Source of the DNA: Flavihumibacter fluvii
Lineage (GTDB): Bacteria > Bacteroidota > Bacteroidia > Chitinophagales > Chitinophagaceae
Assembly: GCF_018595675.2 (NCBI RefSeq)
Contig: NZ_CP092333.1
Coordinates: 396,001 to 460,000 of the forward strand
Direction: 5' to 3'
DNA: 64,000 nucleotides
Positions 26,052-34,244 of the stretch are shown here, in pieces. Position numbers and translations under genes: made by a program. Under the pieces are notes generated by a model, which made no database searches, was not told the origin of the DNA, and saw only the letters and a list, made by a program, of their open reading frames with translations. Every line of letters starts with the position of its first letter. The first letter of the stretch is position 1.

Positions 26052-26131
26052 GTTCTATGCGTAGAATCATATTCTTATGCTTCCATGATAATTAGTTTAG
26101 GGATATTTTATAACCCCACAAATCTAGCATC

Positions 26132-26698
26132 ATGAAATCGCATTTGTTTGTTCCTGCTTTTTTCCTGTTTTCAATAGTATCAGTATCCTGTAATAATTCA
26201 GCTGTTCAAAATGAAGCCACCAGTACAGCCCAACCTGAAAAATCCCTTTCCGGACAGTCAGCCGTTCAGGATGATGATTCACAGAAAGATGTGGTTAAAG
26301 TGGCAATTGGAAGCGCTGATCATACAACCCTGGTGAAAGCTATTCAGGCGGCAAGCCTTGTGGATGTATTATCCAATGCCGGACCGTTTACTGTATTTGC
26401 ACCAACAAATGCTGCATTTGACAAACTTCCTGCGGGTACGGTTGACAACCTGTTGAAGCCCGAGAATAAGGAAAGCCTGGCGAATATCCTCCAATACCAT
26501 GTTTATGTTGGGGGGTTAAAAACCGATATGATGACGGATGGACAGGTTTTAGGCCAGGCTAACGGAGATAAAATTACCATCTCAGTAAAAGATGGAAAAG
26601 TAATGTTGAACGGGAAAGCTACTATCGTGGCATCAGTGCCTGCCAGCAATGGTATCATTCATGTGATTGATGAAGTATTGCTGCCGCCAACGAAGTAA
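26132..26698 (+). CDS. Fasciclin (FAS1) domain lipoprotein
   Basis: The protein has 188 residues. The lipoprotein signal MKSHLFVPAFFLFSIVSVSC has lipobox SVSC, followed by a low-complexity linker to about residue 48. A single FAS1 domain spans about 50-187 with the H1 motif GPFTVFAPTNAAFDKLP and the H2 region NGIIHVIDEVLLPP. FAS1 domains mediate adhesion in many systems. It stands alone and is convergent with the haemoglobin gene at 26725, with only 26 bases between and no obvious terminator. Confidence 0.92.
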   Translation: MKSHLFVPAFFLFSIVSVSCNNSAVQNEATSTAQPEKSLSGQSAVQDDDSQKDVVKVAIGSADHTTLVKAIQAASLVDVLSNAGPFTVFAPTNAAFDKLPAGTVDNLLKPENKESLANILQYHVYVGGLKTDMMTDGQVLGQANGDKITISVKDGKVMLNGKATIVASVPASNGIIHVIDEVLLPPTK

Positions 26699-26724
26699 TC
26701 GTGTAAAATATTCCAGCCTTAACC

Positions 26725-27117
26725 TTATTGAAACGGACCGGGATAAAGAAGTTTCAGTTCCATCGCAACTGCGATGGAACTGGCCCTTTGTAATAGTAAT
26801 TCTGTATTGGGTCCTTCGAAATATGTATAGGCAGTGGATTTGAACAGGCTGAGCCAATGTTCGAAATCAGATTTCTTCAGCGGAAATAAACTATGCAGGT
26901 GTTTATGCACTGCCATTGGGTTGCCATTATACCCGCCTGAATAAAACAGGATATTTTCCCAAAAATCAAACATGACCGGAAGGTGGTGTTGCCAGTTTAC
27001 ATGCACTACTTCCGTAAAGAAATGGCCGATCACCGGATCTTTCTGCACTGAAGCATAGAACGCGTTGATCAGTAATTCAATGTCTGCACGATTTGCAATG
27101 TCATGTTTATTTTCCAT
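26725..27117 (-). CDS. Group III truncated haemoglobin
   Basis: The protein has 130 residues. The truncated-globin pattern is clear: FYASVQKDPVIGHFF, NWQHHLPVMFDFWENIL, GGYNGNPMAVHKHLH and RASSIAVAMELKLLYP. The proximal haem histidine is probably within HKHLH at residues 71-75. The NP-AVH-LH spacing fits group III. The ATG lies two bases after the nosY stop, so it is almost certainly the last gene of the nos operon. A role in binding or detoxifying nitric oxide, the substrate of the step before N2O, is inference. The related Campylobacter Ctb is linked to nitrosative stress. Confidence 0.88.
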   Translation of the reverse strand: MENKHDIANRADIELLINAFYASVQKDPVIGHFFTEVVHVNWQHHLPVMFDFWENILFYSGGYNGNPMAVHKHLHSLFPLKKSDFEHWLSLFKSTAYTYFEGPNTELLLQRASSIAVAMELKLLYPGPFQ

Positions 27118-27119
27118 AA

Positions 27120-27887
27120 CTAAAGGTCTTTATTATTGAACTTTCGAATGGCGAACAAAGCGGGAATGGCCATCCAGAATACCATGACAACAGCTGCAGA
27201 GATAATTCCCTGGCTGCTGCCAAAGAAATCACGGAAAAGTGCGCCTGTAAAGCCCATCATGGCGGATATATCGAGTTGCAGTAATAACAGGATCCGGCCA
27301 AGGTCAATCGGATTGAGCATGCTCATCGCCAGCATGGGCTTTTCCATGGGGTAATCTGCAAACTGGAATAACATCATTAGTACAAGCCCATCGTAAATGA
27401 AAGAAAAATAAAACCAGAGCAACAATGCCAATCCTATGCCTTTGGCTTTATCACGGGTGATAACTGATCCTACAAGGGCCAGGGAAGCAAATACAATACT
27501 GAGCGCCGAAGCTGTTAAAACCAGGGTCAACCCACTGGCATCGGGACTATATAGTAATACTGGAATGCCTATGCCAATACCAGTTGCCAGGAGCAGGGAG
27601 GCCACCAGTCCAAGATAAATACCGGTCAGCAGCTTTGTTCTCCTGATTGGTTGAGCTACCAATAATTCTATGAATTCGCTGCTGTTGTATAGATAGATGG
27701 TACAAAAGATGATACTCACCAATGGCACAATCATGAGACTGATATTCAGCAGCCCCAACATGGCTTTGGCACTATTGTCTTCCAGCAGGAAAAGGCTCAT
27801 GGAAACTACCATTAACAGTCCGGTATAACCAATGATAATCTTGTTTTTGAGGATATCCAGCAATATGTATTTAATGATCTTTTTCAT
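27120..27887 (-). CDS. nosY: ABC transporter permease of the nos system
   Basis: The protein has 255 residues with about six hydrophobic segments (for example IIIGYTGLLMVVSMSLFLL and IGLALLLWFYFSFIYDGLVL). It belongs to the ABC-2 type family of NosY. With NosF it forms a membrane ATPase that, with NosD, serves maturation of the CuZ site of nitrous-oxide reductase. It starts eight bases after the nosF stop. The function rests on context and on the family, since permeases of this class are not distinctive. Confidence 0.88.
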   Translation of the reverse strand: MKKIIKYILLDILKNKIIIGYTGLLMVVSMSLFLLEDNSAKAMLGLLNISLMIVPLVSIIFCTIYLYNSSEFIELLVAQPIRRTKLLTGIYLGLVASLLLATGIGIGIPVLLYSPDASGLTLVLTASALSIVFASLALVGSVITRDKAKGIGLALLLWFYFSFIYDGLVLMMLFQFADYPMEKPMLAMSMLNPIDLGRILLLLQLDISAMMGFTGALFRDFFGSSQGIISAAVVMVFWMAIPALFAIRKFNNKDL

Positions 27888-27894
27888 CGTCAGA

Positions 27895-28602
27895 TTAGTT
27901 ATTTTTCATGATCCTTGCAATAACCTTGTTCAGTTTTTCCTCGCCGGTTTCTTTTTGGAGAGTAGCGATAGCAGTATGAAATTTAAGTTTGCCATCCTGC
28001 ATATACACCACTTCAGTAACCAGGTCATCGAGGTCGCTGAGCACATGTGAGGTAATAAGGGTGAGCTTTCCCTTTGTTTTTTCAGCTTTTATTTTTTCCT
28101 TTAGGATCTCACTGGAAACAGGATCCAGGCCTGCTGTGGGTTCATCCAGGATCAGGATGTCCGGATTGAATAGGAAGGCAAGGCAGGCACTCACTTTTTG
28201 CCGGGTTCCACCAGATAATGTGCGCATTCTTTTACCATACAATGCTTTTAATCCAAATGCTTCCGGTAATTCTTCATCCATGGTTTGGAAGGTCCCCGTG
28301 CGGATATCTTTTATCATTTCAATCACCTGCTGGATCGTCATGTTTTCCGGGAAGCGGCTCATCTGGGGCATGTACCCGATATGCTGCCGGTATTGCCAGT
28401 CGCGGTTGATGTTTTTATTATTGATGGTAATAAATCCGCTGTCTGGTATGACCATACCGAGCAGGCATTTTATAAAGGTTGTTTTCCCTGATCCGTTTGG
28501 CCCGATCAGCGCAATAGTCTGACCCTTATTGCAACTCATGGAAACATTATCCAAAACCTGCAGCCTGGTGAATCTTTTATTGACATTTGTTGCAATGATC
28601 AT
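27895..28602 (-). CDS. nosF: ABC transporter ATP-binding protein of the nos system
   Basis: The protein has 235 residues with all ABC signatures: Walker A GPNGSGKTT, Q-loop IGYMPQ, signature LSGGTRQKVSACLAF, Walker B DILILDEPTAGLDP and the H-loop TSHVLSDLDD. It couples ATP hydrolysis to NosDFY during NosZ maturation. Its ATG overlaps the nosD stop by four bases (ATGA), so the two are translationally coupled. Confidence 0.93.
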   Translation of the reverse strand: MIIATNVNKRFTRLQVLDNVSMSCNKGQTIALIGPNGSGKTTFIKCLLGMVIPDSGFITINNKNINRDWQYRQHIGYMPQMSRFPENMTIQQVIEMIKDIRTGTFQTMDEELPEAFGLKALYGKRMRTLSGGTRQKVSACLAFLFNPDILILDEPTAGLDPVSSEILKEKIKAEKTKGKLTLITSHVLSDLDDLVTEVVYMQDGKLKFHTAIATLQKETGEEKLNKVIARIMKNN

Positions 28603-29831
28603 AGTGGTAAAGGTTTCATCCTTGGGAATTCATCTTTCAGTTTCTCCGGGGTCATACCTGGTAATATCTTTTCTGCCCTTTCAAGCAGGCTTACTATAGG
28701 GCTTCTGAATAACATCATGGCCGTGGCATTTCTTTCAATGATCATGGTGTAGATGCTTAAAGGGCGGTAAGGAACATCACCTGTCCCGTTCCTGTTTAGG
28801 TCATAACCTTCATATTTATCCCAGTAGTTATTGTAAAAGTAATTTAGTACCAGGGAACCATTTGTGGCCAGGTCGAAACTATTGCCCAGGAAATTATTGT
28901 TGTCAATATGATTGTTGTCGCAGGAGGCCTGCAGGATAATGGCATAGCCATTCTGGAGGAAACGGTTATGGTTGATCTGGATCCGGTTACTGCCTTCCAG
29001 GTGGACTGCCGCAGTATTCCGGTAAAACAGGTTTCCCTGTGCACGACTATCTGTAATATCTTTCATCAGAATGCCGTAAGATGCACTGCCCCAGTTTTCA
29101 CGGAATTCATTACCCACCATAACAACGTGATGGCTGTACATCACTGCTACACCTGCGCCATTATTGTTAAATATATTATTCACATAGGTATCACTATGTG
29201 AAAACATGAAATGAAGTCCATAGCGGATATTTTTTGAACTATTGTTGCTTTTGATCACTGATCTTGTAACAAATTCAAAATAGATACCATCGCGATGACC
29301 AGTGATATTGTTGTTGGCAATGACCAGGTGGTCACTTTTCCAGGCATGGATCCCATTGCCCGTGCCAAGTTCGCTTTCCCCTTCACTGCTGATCTGGTTG
29401 CCGGATATGAAACTGCTATCCGCATGCTGGCAATAAATGCCAAAAAAATTATTGATTAAGCGGTTATTCCTGATAGCGATATGTGAAACATTTTTCAATC
29501 GTATGGCTGCCAGGTCATTCATACTTGAATAGCCTGAATGCTGTAAGGTAAATCCCTCAATGATCACATGACTGGAAGTAATGGTAATGATCTCATATTT
29601 ATGCTCCCCTTCCAGGACAGGATGATCAATTCCCAACAAAATAACAGGCTTATTGATCAGGATCCCTTTATCTGCATAAGTTCCTGGCAATACCCTGATT
29701 AGGTCACCAGGAGTCGCTTTCTGTATGGCAGCGTTAATACTTTCGCCAGGATGAACAGTGATTTCCTCTGCCTTAGAAAAGTATGGTGTAAGGCTGATCA
29801 CTAACCCTATGAGAAAAGCTGTTGCTTTCAT
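28599..29831 (-). CDS. nosD: Periplasmic copper-site maturation protein NosD
   Basis: The protein has 410 residues from ATG 29829-29831; upstream in-frame residues to 29852 were rejected because this ATG forms a four-base overlap with the preceding stop codon. Signal peptide MKATAFLIGLVISL, cleaved near SKAEE. The body is a right-handed parallel beta-helix of CASH/PbH1 repeats (about residues 30-360), with many asparagine ladders such as NNFLGNSF and NNRLINNFFG. NosD is needed to assemble the CuZ cluster of NosZ in the periplasm, working with NosFY. It is full length. Confidence 0.93.
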   Translation of the reverse strand: MKATAFLIGLVISLTPYFSKAEEITVHPGESINAAIQKATPGDLIRVLPGTYADKGILINKPVILLGIDHPVLEGEHKYEIITITSSHVIIEGFTLQHSGYSSMNDLAAIRLKNVSHIAIRNNRLINNFFGIYCQHADSSFISGNQISSEGESELGTGNGIHAWKSDHLVIANNNITGHRDGIYFEFVTRSVIKSNNSSKNIRYGLHFMFSHSDTYVNNIFNNNGAGVAVMYSHHVVMVGNEFRENWGSASYGILMKDITDSRAQGNLFYRNTAAVHLEGSNRIQINHNRFLQNGYAIILQASCDNNHIDNNNFLGNSFDLATNGSLVLNYFYNNYWDKYEGYDLNRNGTGDVPYRPLSIYTMIIERNATAMMLFRSPIVSLLERAEKILPGMTPEKLKDEFPRMKPLPL

Positions 29832-30847
29832 GGCTGGATAATGGTTTGCCAATCAACCACAATTGCCTTGGGTTCAATATTCATAAATGCTTCGCGATCA
29901 GTAGCATGGAGGAATGCTGCGATTTGTCCACCCATTGGTCCATGGATCGATTCGCTTTTGACGAAAAAGGCCCTGTTGGCGAGGATCAATTGTGGGTCGC
30001 CAGAATAATCCGACAGGTAAACGCTGGCTTTTTCAATAGCCTTGTCTGGGTTGCTTTTTCGGTAAGTCACCAGGCATTGAAGGTCATCGAAATAAAAGAT
30101 CTTTCCTTTTGGGGTGACCATTTCCGCCCCGAATTTTTTATCCAGGATGGTCATTTTGCAGTGTTCACAAGCTGCTTTGCCATAAGGAATTTCCGCCGGG
30201 CCTGAGGTACAACCGGACAGGCTGAAGCATGTCACTATTATAAGAAGCAGGGCAGGGGATTTCACCGGTTGCTTAATAAATGATCTTAATTCCAGCCAGC
30301 CACACATGATCAGTAGCACGGCGACCACAATAAATATCCACCCGCCGATGTCGGGCATGGAATAGGCGCCAAAATTGAGTAATTGTTTGTAGCCAATCAA
30401 TGGCGGCTGGTATGCCATGCCGGGAACCTGGATGGGCGCGGTTGGACTTAAATTATGCCCGTAGTTGTATTCCCACCGATAAAAATCCATCATCGCCACG
30501 ATACCGAACAGGGAGAAAAAAATAAACCATGCGTAAAAGAACCACTTGCGGTTAATGATCAGGGTTAGTATACCAAAAACCGCCAACAGACCAATGATAT
30601 AGGGGAGTACCTGGAATTCCACGAAATCCTTTTCATGGATCTGGCTCATCCCGATATAGTGATTGAGTCCATTGATTATTTCTACATTTCCACCCAGTTT
30701 GTTCGCGAAAATCTGCATGAACAAACCTTCCGGATATTGCGGCGCTGTAAGGTCAATTCTCCAGATAGGTAGAAAAATAACTGTGGCCAGTGCGACTGCT
30801 GAGATGCCGCATACGATCCTGGTTATATTGAGCAGTCTGTTACGCAT
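29828..30847 (-). CDS. Membrane protein fused to NosL copper chaperone
   Basis: The protein has 339 residues. The N-terminal part has four predicted membrane segments (about residues 5-27, 81-98, 104-123, 167-187). A fifth hydrophobic stretch (about 197-211) ends in the lipobox-like LSGC, after which a NosL domain follows to the end: YGKAACEHCKMTI with the copper-binding CEHC-M motif, FYFDDLQCLV, and MGGQIAAF. NosL carries Cu(I) for NosZ. The fusion keeps what looks like the signal peptide of an ancestral NosL lipoprotein as its last membrane segment. It lies between nosZ (18 bases upstream) and nosD (overlap 4). Confidence 0.85.
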   Translation of the reverse strand: MRNRLLNITRIVCGISAVALATVIFLPIWRIDLTAPQYPEGLFMQIFANKLGGNVEIINGLNHYIGMSQIHEKDFVEFQVLPYIIGLLAVFGILTLIINRKWFFYAWFIFFSLFGIVAMMDFYRWEYNYGHNLSPTAPIQVPGMAYQPPLIGYKQLLNFGAYSMPDIGGWIFIVVAVLLIMCGWLELRSFIKQPVKSPALLLIIVTCFSLSGCTSGPAEIPYGKAACEHCKMTILDKKFGAEMVTPKGKIFYFDDLQCLVTYRKSNPDKAIEKASVYLSDYSGDPQLILANRAFFVKSESIHGPMGGQIAAFLHATDREAFMNIEPKAIVVDWQTIIQP

Positions 30848-30865
30848 GGTTTTTATTTAATGGGA

Positions 30866-32857
30866 CTATTTTTTTTCTACTTCAGCCGGGTCGGTACTGT
30901 TTTTACCCAGGCTGAAACTAATTGGTACTTTGCTACCTTTTGGACTTACCCTTACATATCCCTGCATTTCCTGGTGCAGGGCACTACAGAAATCGGTGCA
31001 ATAGATGGGGTAGATCCCGGTTTTTTCAGGTACCCATTTAAGGGTCTGGGTCTCACCAGGCATGATCAGTAACTCTGCGGTTGGCGCACCTTTTACTGCA
31101 AAACCATGCGGCACATCCCAATCCTGTTCCAGGTTAGTGACATGAAAGTACACTTCATCACCCACTGCAACACCTTCTATATTATCCGGGGAGAAATGTG
31201 AGCGGATAGAAGTCATATACACATGTACTTTATTTCCTTCACGAACCACCTTGCTTTCCTTTTCACCTTTGGTGACATAGGCGTTTTTATTTTCTTCGAT
31301 CTTGTAAATCTTCCGGGAATTTTTCATGATAAGATCGGCTGAAACTGCCTGTGCATAGTGCGGTTCACCTATGGTTGGGAAATCATTGATCAACTGCATT
31401 TTATCGCCGCTGATATCATAGATCTGGGCACTTTGTGCCAGTTCCGGACCAGTTGGCAGGTAGCGGTCTTTGGTGATTTTATTATATCCGATTACATATT
31501 TCGGATTTGGCTTTTTTGTGTCGCCACCGGGAATGCAAAGGTGACCGATGGAATAGAAAGTTGGAGCACGATCGAGTACTTTCAGGTCTTTGATATTCCA
31601 TTTCACTATTTCTGAAGACACAAAGAAAGAGGTATAGGCATTGCCTTTACCATCAAATTCAGTATGCAATGGTCCTAGTCCGGGCTTCTTCACTTCACCA
31701 TATAAAGCTGCTTCATATTTGATAACAGGTATGCCTTCATATTCGCCCTCGAAAGCTTTGTCGGCAATTGCTTTTTGCAGTTTTGAGAAGGCGAAGACAG
31801 GAATCAGCGCTGCCAGCTTTCCACTGCCTACAATATATTCTCCGGATGGATCAACATCACAACCATGCGGCGATTTCGGGCAAGGGATCATGTAGCAGAT
31901 ATCTTTCAACGCAACAGCATCAAGTATGGTCACTTCTTCCAGTATCTCAGATTTAGCAGTATGGGTGTTCTCATCATAGGTGTTGTGTGCGTAACGAACT
32001 TTTTGCTTTACTCCTTTACCTGCTTTCAGGTATTCTTCAGCTTTTTTCCAGTTAACCGCCATGATAAAATCCTTATCCCGCTGGGAAGCATTTACTTCCA
32101 GGAGGCTGTTGGCTTGTTCACTATTGTAGCAACTGAAAAAGAACCAGCCGCTGCTTGGGCCTTTACCAGAGTGGCTAAGGTCAAAATTCACGCCAGGCAG
32201 CAAAAGTTGGAAGGCGATATTCATTGCCCCTTCTTTGCTTACACTGATAAAACTGATGGTGCCTTTGAAATTCTGTTTATAAGTGTTGATGGGAACATCG
32301 CCGTTCACATAATCAACGGGTACGCTGAACCGTGTTCCTGCTACCACATATTCTGAATTTTCGGTTGTGAAAGGAGAGGAGTGGTTACCAGCACTGTTGG
32401 GCAGTTCTATGATCTCTGCAGTGCGGAAGGAAGTGAGGTCAATCCGGGCCACCCTGGGCGTATTGTTGGCATTGCCAAAAATCCAGCGACCGTCGATCTC
32501 GCCATTGGTCTGGGAAAGCTCAGTATGGTGCAGGTCATCCCAGGGGATAAAACCATGTGAAGTATTCAACATGGGTTTTGTTTCTTCACTGTAGCCATAT
32601 CCTTTTTCCGGATCTACTGAGAATACTGGAATAACCCTGAATAACCTGCCGGAAGGCAAACCGTAGACACTCATCTGACCACTGAATCCGCCTGAAAGGA
32701 AATTGTAGAATTCATCGTATTTGCCGGGTGGAACATAGGCCTTTATTGCTGCGTCACCGCTAACGGCTGAACTGGTATTCTTGGGCTTGCAGGCATACAT
32801 ACTGAAAGTCAGTATTGCTGCCAGCAATAAGATCGTTTGTTTAGAAAAATGAGACAT
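30866..32857 (-). CDS. nosZ: Nitrous-oxide reductase, clade II, lipoprotein type
   Basis: NosZ reduces N2O to N2. The protein has 663 residues. No twin-arginine motif is present; the N-terminus MSHFSKQTILLLAAILTF continues to YACKPKN, so it is Sec-exported and probably lipid-anchored. The beta-propeller (about residues 50-500) has the CuZ histidines in segments such as DDLHHTEL and SKGHLCIPGG-type loops (here GHLCIPGGDTKKPNPKY). The C-terminal cupredoxin (about 540-645) has the CuA motif IYCTDFCSALHQEMQGY with C620, C624 and H628. It follows cytochrome c after 24 bases. It is a complete enzyme. Confidence 0.97.
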   Translation of the reverse strand: MSHFSKQTILLLAAILTFSMYACKPKNTSSAVSGDAAIKAYVPPGKYDEFYNFLSGGFSGQMSVYGLPSGRLFRVIPVFSVDPEKGYGYSEETKPMLNTSHGFIPWDDLHHTELSQTNGEIDGRWIFGNANNTPRVARIDLTSFRTAEIIELPNSAGNHSSPFTTENSEYVVAGTRFSVPVDYVNGDVPINTYKQNFKGTISFISVSKEGAMNIAFQLLLPGVNFDLSHSGKGPSSGWFFFSCYNSEQANSLLEVNASQRDKDFIMAVNWKKAEEYLKAGKGVKQKVRYAHNTYDENTHTAKSEILEEVTILDAVALKDICYMIPCPKSPHGCDVDPSGEYIVGSGKLAALIPVFAFSKLQKAIADKAFEGEYEGIPVIKYEAALYGEVKKPGLGPLHTEFDGKGNAYTSFFVSSEIVKWNIKDLKVLDRAPTFYSIGHLCIPGGDTKKPNPKYVIGYNKITKDRYLPTGPELAQSAQIYDISGDKMQLINDFPTIGEPHYAQAVSADLIMKNSRKIYKIEENKNAYVTKGEKESKVVREGNKVHVYMTSIRSHFSPDNIEGVAVGDEVYFHVTNLEQDWDVPHGFAVKGAPTAELLIMPGETQTLKWVPEKTGIYPIYCTDFCSALHQEMQGYVRVSPKGSKVPISFSLGKNSTDPAEVEKK

Positions 32858-32881
32858 ATATTGGTTGTTTTGGGTTATAGG

Positions 32882-33352
32882 TTATTTTACACCATCATTT
32901 TTACGCATGAATTCATAAACATGCCTGGCATCATCATCGGTGAGGTTTTGGTTGGGCATTCTCACCAAACAAATCTCCAGCTGCGCTTGCGCCTTCGGGT
33001 CTTTATTCAGCATCTCCTCTACATTGGTTACAAAATTCATGATCCACTCAGGCTTATGCCGTTGCGTAACATCTTTCCAACCCGGGCCAACTAATTTTTC
33101 ATCGGTCAGTTTGTGGCAGGATGAACATTTTACATCATACACCGCTTCACCTGTTTGAGCCATGGCGGCATCCAGCTTGTCTTCAATCTTAATATTGTCG
33201 AATTTGCCGATACCCTTTTCGCTTACAGGAGCTGCCTCGGTACCTGGATTGGCTTCAGTGGCAGCCGGGCTTTCGTTTTTGCTTTCTTTATTTTCTCCGC
33301 CACAAGCATAAAAGATAGCAGCCAGGCCGACCAGTAAAAAGTACTTTTTCAT
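32882..33352 (-). CDS. Lipoprotein c-type cytochrome of the nos operon
   Basis: About 156 residues from the ATG at 33350-33352 (MKKYFLLVGLAAIF); an ATG three codons upstream (33361) is equally possible. The lipobox-like YACGG follows. A low-complexity linker (about residues 20-45) leads to a single haem domain with CSSCH at 76-80 and a distal methionine in VRMPNQNL. It is the first gene of the operon and likely the electron donor to NosZ. It is preceded by a promoter-like element and a perfect 24-base palindromic site. Confidence 0.9.
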   Translation of the reverse strand: MKKYFLLVGLAAIFYACGGENKESKNESPAATEANPGTEAAPVSEKGIGKFDNIKIEDKLDAAMAQTGEAVYDVKCSSCHKLTDEKLVGPGWKDVTQRHKPEWIMNFVTNVEEMLNKDPKAQAQLEICLVRMPNQNLTDDDARHVYEFMRKNDGVK

Positions 33353-33381
33353 ATTTACCATTTTGATGAATGTTAGTAGTA

Positions 33382-33409
33382 CAAGATTAAACTGACTGCA
33401 ATACAGCAA
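33382..33409 (-). promoter_or_regulatory. Probable promoter of the nos operon
   Basis: On the minus strand TTG (33409-33407) is followed by a 17-base spacer and TAATCTTG (33389-33382), one mismatch from TAnnTTTG. The predicted transcription start is near 33377. The adjacent palindrome at 33407-33430 then centres near -41, the usual place for a class II activator. Confidence 0.55.
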
Positions 33410-33430
33410 TTATGATTTGGGTCATAATTG
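33407..33430. promoter_or_regulatory. Perfect palindromic Crp/Fnr-type box upstream of the nos operon
   Basis: Two exact 9-base arms (CAATTATGA and TCATAATTG) flank TTTGGG. The core is TGA-N6-TCA, as in Crp/Fnr-family sites. It overlaps the proposed -33 box of the cytochrome c-nosZ promoter. Confidence 0.65.
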
Positions 33431-33449
33431 GGCGGAAGTCTGGCTTTAC

Positions 33450-33461
33450 TGACTATAATCA
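33450..33461. promoter_or_regulatory. Second TGA-N6-TCA box
   Basis: TGACTATAATCA has the family core. The 9 bases CTGACTATA at 33449-33457 also occur inverted at 33521-33529 (TATAGTCAG). It lies between the nos operon and the divergent Crp/Fnr gene. Confidence 0.4.
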
Positions 33462-33470
33462 TAAGGAGGC

Positions 33471-33484
33471 CTGATTTTAATCAA
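33471..33484. promoter_or_regulatory. FNR-like box in the nos / crp-fnr intergenic region
   Basis: CTGAT-TTTA-ATCAA differs from the classical TTGAT-N4-ATCAA at only the first base. Its centre lies 22 bases from the second box and 59 from the first. Confidence 0.55.
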
Positions 33485-33551
33485 TATGGAGTACTATTGA
33501 TATTCATGTTTTTAATGTGCTATAGTCAGGTTTCTAAGGGTGGGGATTGGG

Positions 33552-33559
33552 TATATTTG
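33552..33559 (+). promoter_or_regulatory. Consensus -7 element of the Crp/Fnr gene
   Basis: TATATTTG is an exact TAnnTTTG match, 18 bases before the ATG at 33578. A convincing -33 TTG was not found, which would suit an activator-dependent or weak promoter. Confidence 0.5.
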
Positions 33560-33577
33560 AGTATAATTTTTTAACGT

Positions 33578-34183
33578 ATGACTACCGAACCAATCGTTCC
33601 CGAAGAAATCCTATTGGCTTGGGGTGCTACCTACAAAAAAGTGAAAAAGGGGGATATCATCTTCCTGGAAGGGACAATGGCCTGTTTTTATTACCAGTTA
33701 GTGGAAGGCCGCGTCAGGTGGGTGAATATCAATGAAGAAGGCCGGGAGTTTATTCAGGTGATGATTGAAGCCGGGGAATGTTTTGGTGAATTGCCCCTGT
33801 TTGACGACAAACCCTTTGCTGCTACGGCCATAGCGGATGAAGATTGCCTTATATTACGGTTACATAAGACCAGCTTCTCCCAGATGATCAAATCCGGTTT
33901 TGAAATTCATTTCCGGTTTAGCCAGCTACTGGTTTCCCGCCTACGCTTCAAATTCCTCACATTACGGGAATTGGCGTATAATAGTCCCGAGCAAAGGATT
34001 TCATCTATGCTTAATTATTACAAAAAAAGCCGTGGGCTTAGTAATTCCCTTTGCAAGTTGCACCTTACCCGTCAGCAACTTGCCGATATGACCGGCTTGC
34101 GGGTAGAAACTGTGATCCGCACCATCCGGAACCTGCATGACAGGGGTACGGTGAAGATCCAGAGGGGGAAAGTATTTTATTAA
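33578..34183 (+). CDS. Crp/Fnr-family transcription regulator
   Basis: The protein has 201 residues. Residues about 15-120 form a cyclic-nucleotide-binding-like fold (KKGDIIFLEGTMACFYYQL, GECFGELPLFDDKPF). The C-terminal winged helix has LHLTRQQLADMTGLRVETVIRTIRNLHDRG, the typical HTH_Crp. There is no N-terminal cysteine cluster for a 4Fe-4S centre, so it is not a classical oxygen-sensing FNR; sensing of NO by haem, as in DNR, is possible but not shown. It is divergent from the nos operon with three matching boxes between, so it is the natural candidate regulator of nosZ. Confidence 0.92.
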   Translation: MTTEPIVPEEILLAWGATYKKVKKGDIIFLEGTMACFYYQLVEGRVRWVNINEEGREFIQVMIEAGECFGELPLFDDKPFAATAIADEDCLILRLHKTSFSQMIKSGFEIHFRFSQLLVSRLRFKFLTLRELAYNSPEQRISSMLNYYKKSRGLSNSLCKLHLTRQQLADMTGLRVETVIRTIRNLHDRGTVKIQRGKVFY

Positions 34184-34244
34184 AACTGATTGCAATCATC
34201 TTTGCACTGTTACCAATAGTATTTTTTTGCAGTAAAGTTCCCTC

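Noticed and set aside
33578-34183. Classical oxygen-sensing FNR
   Set aside because: No N-terminal cysteine set for a 4Fe-4S cluster is present, so only the family name is given.
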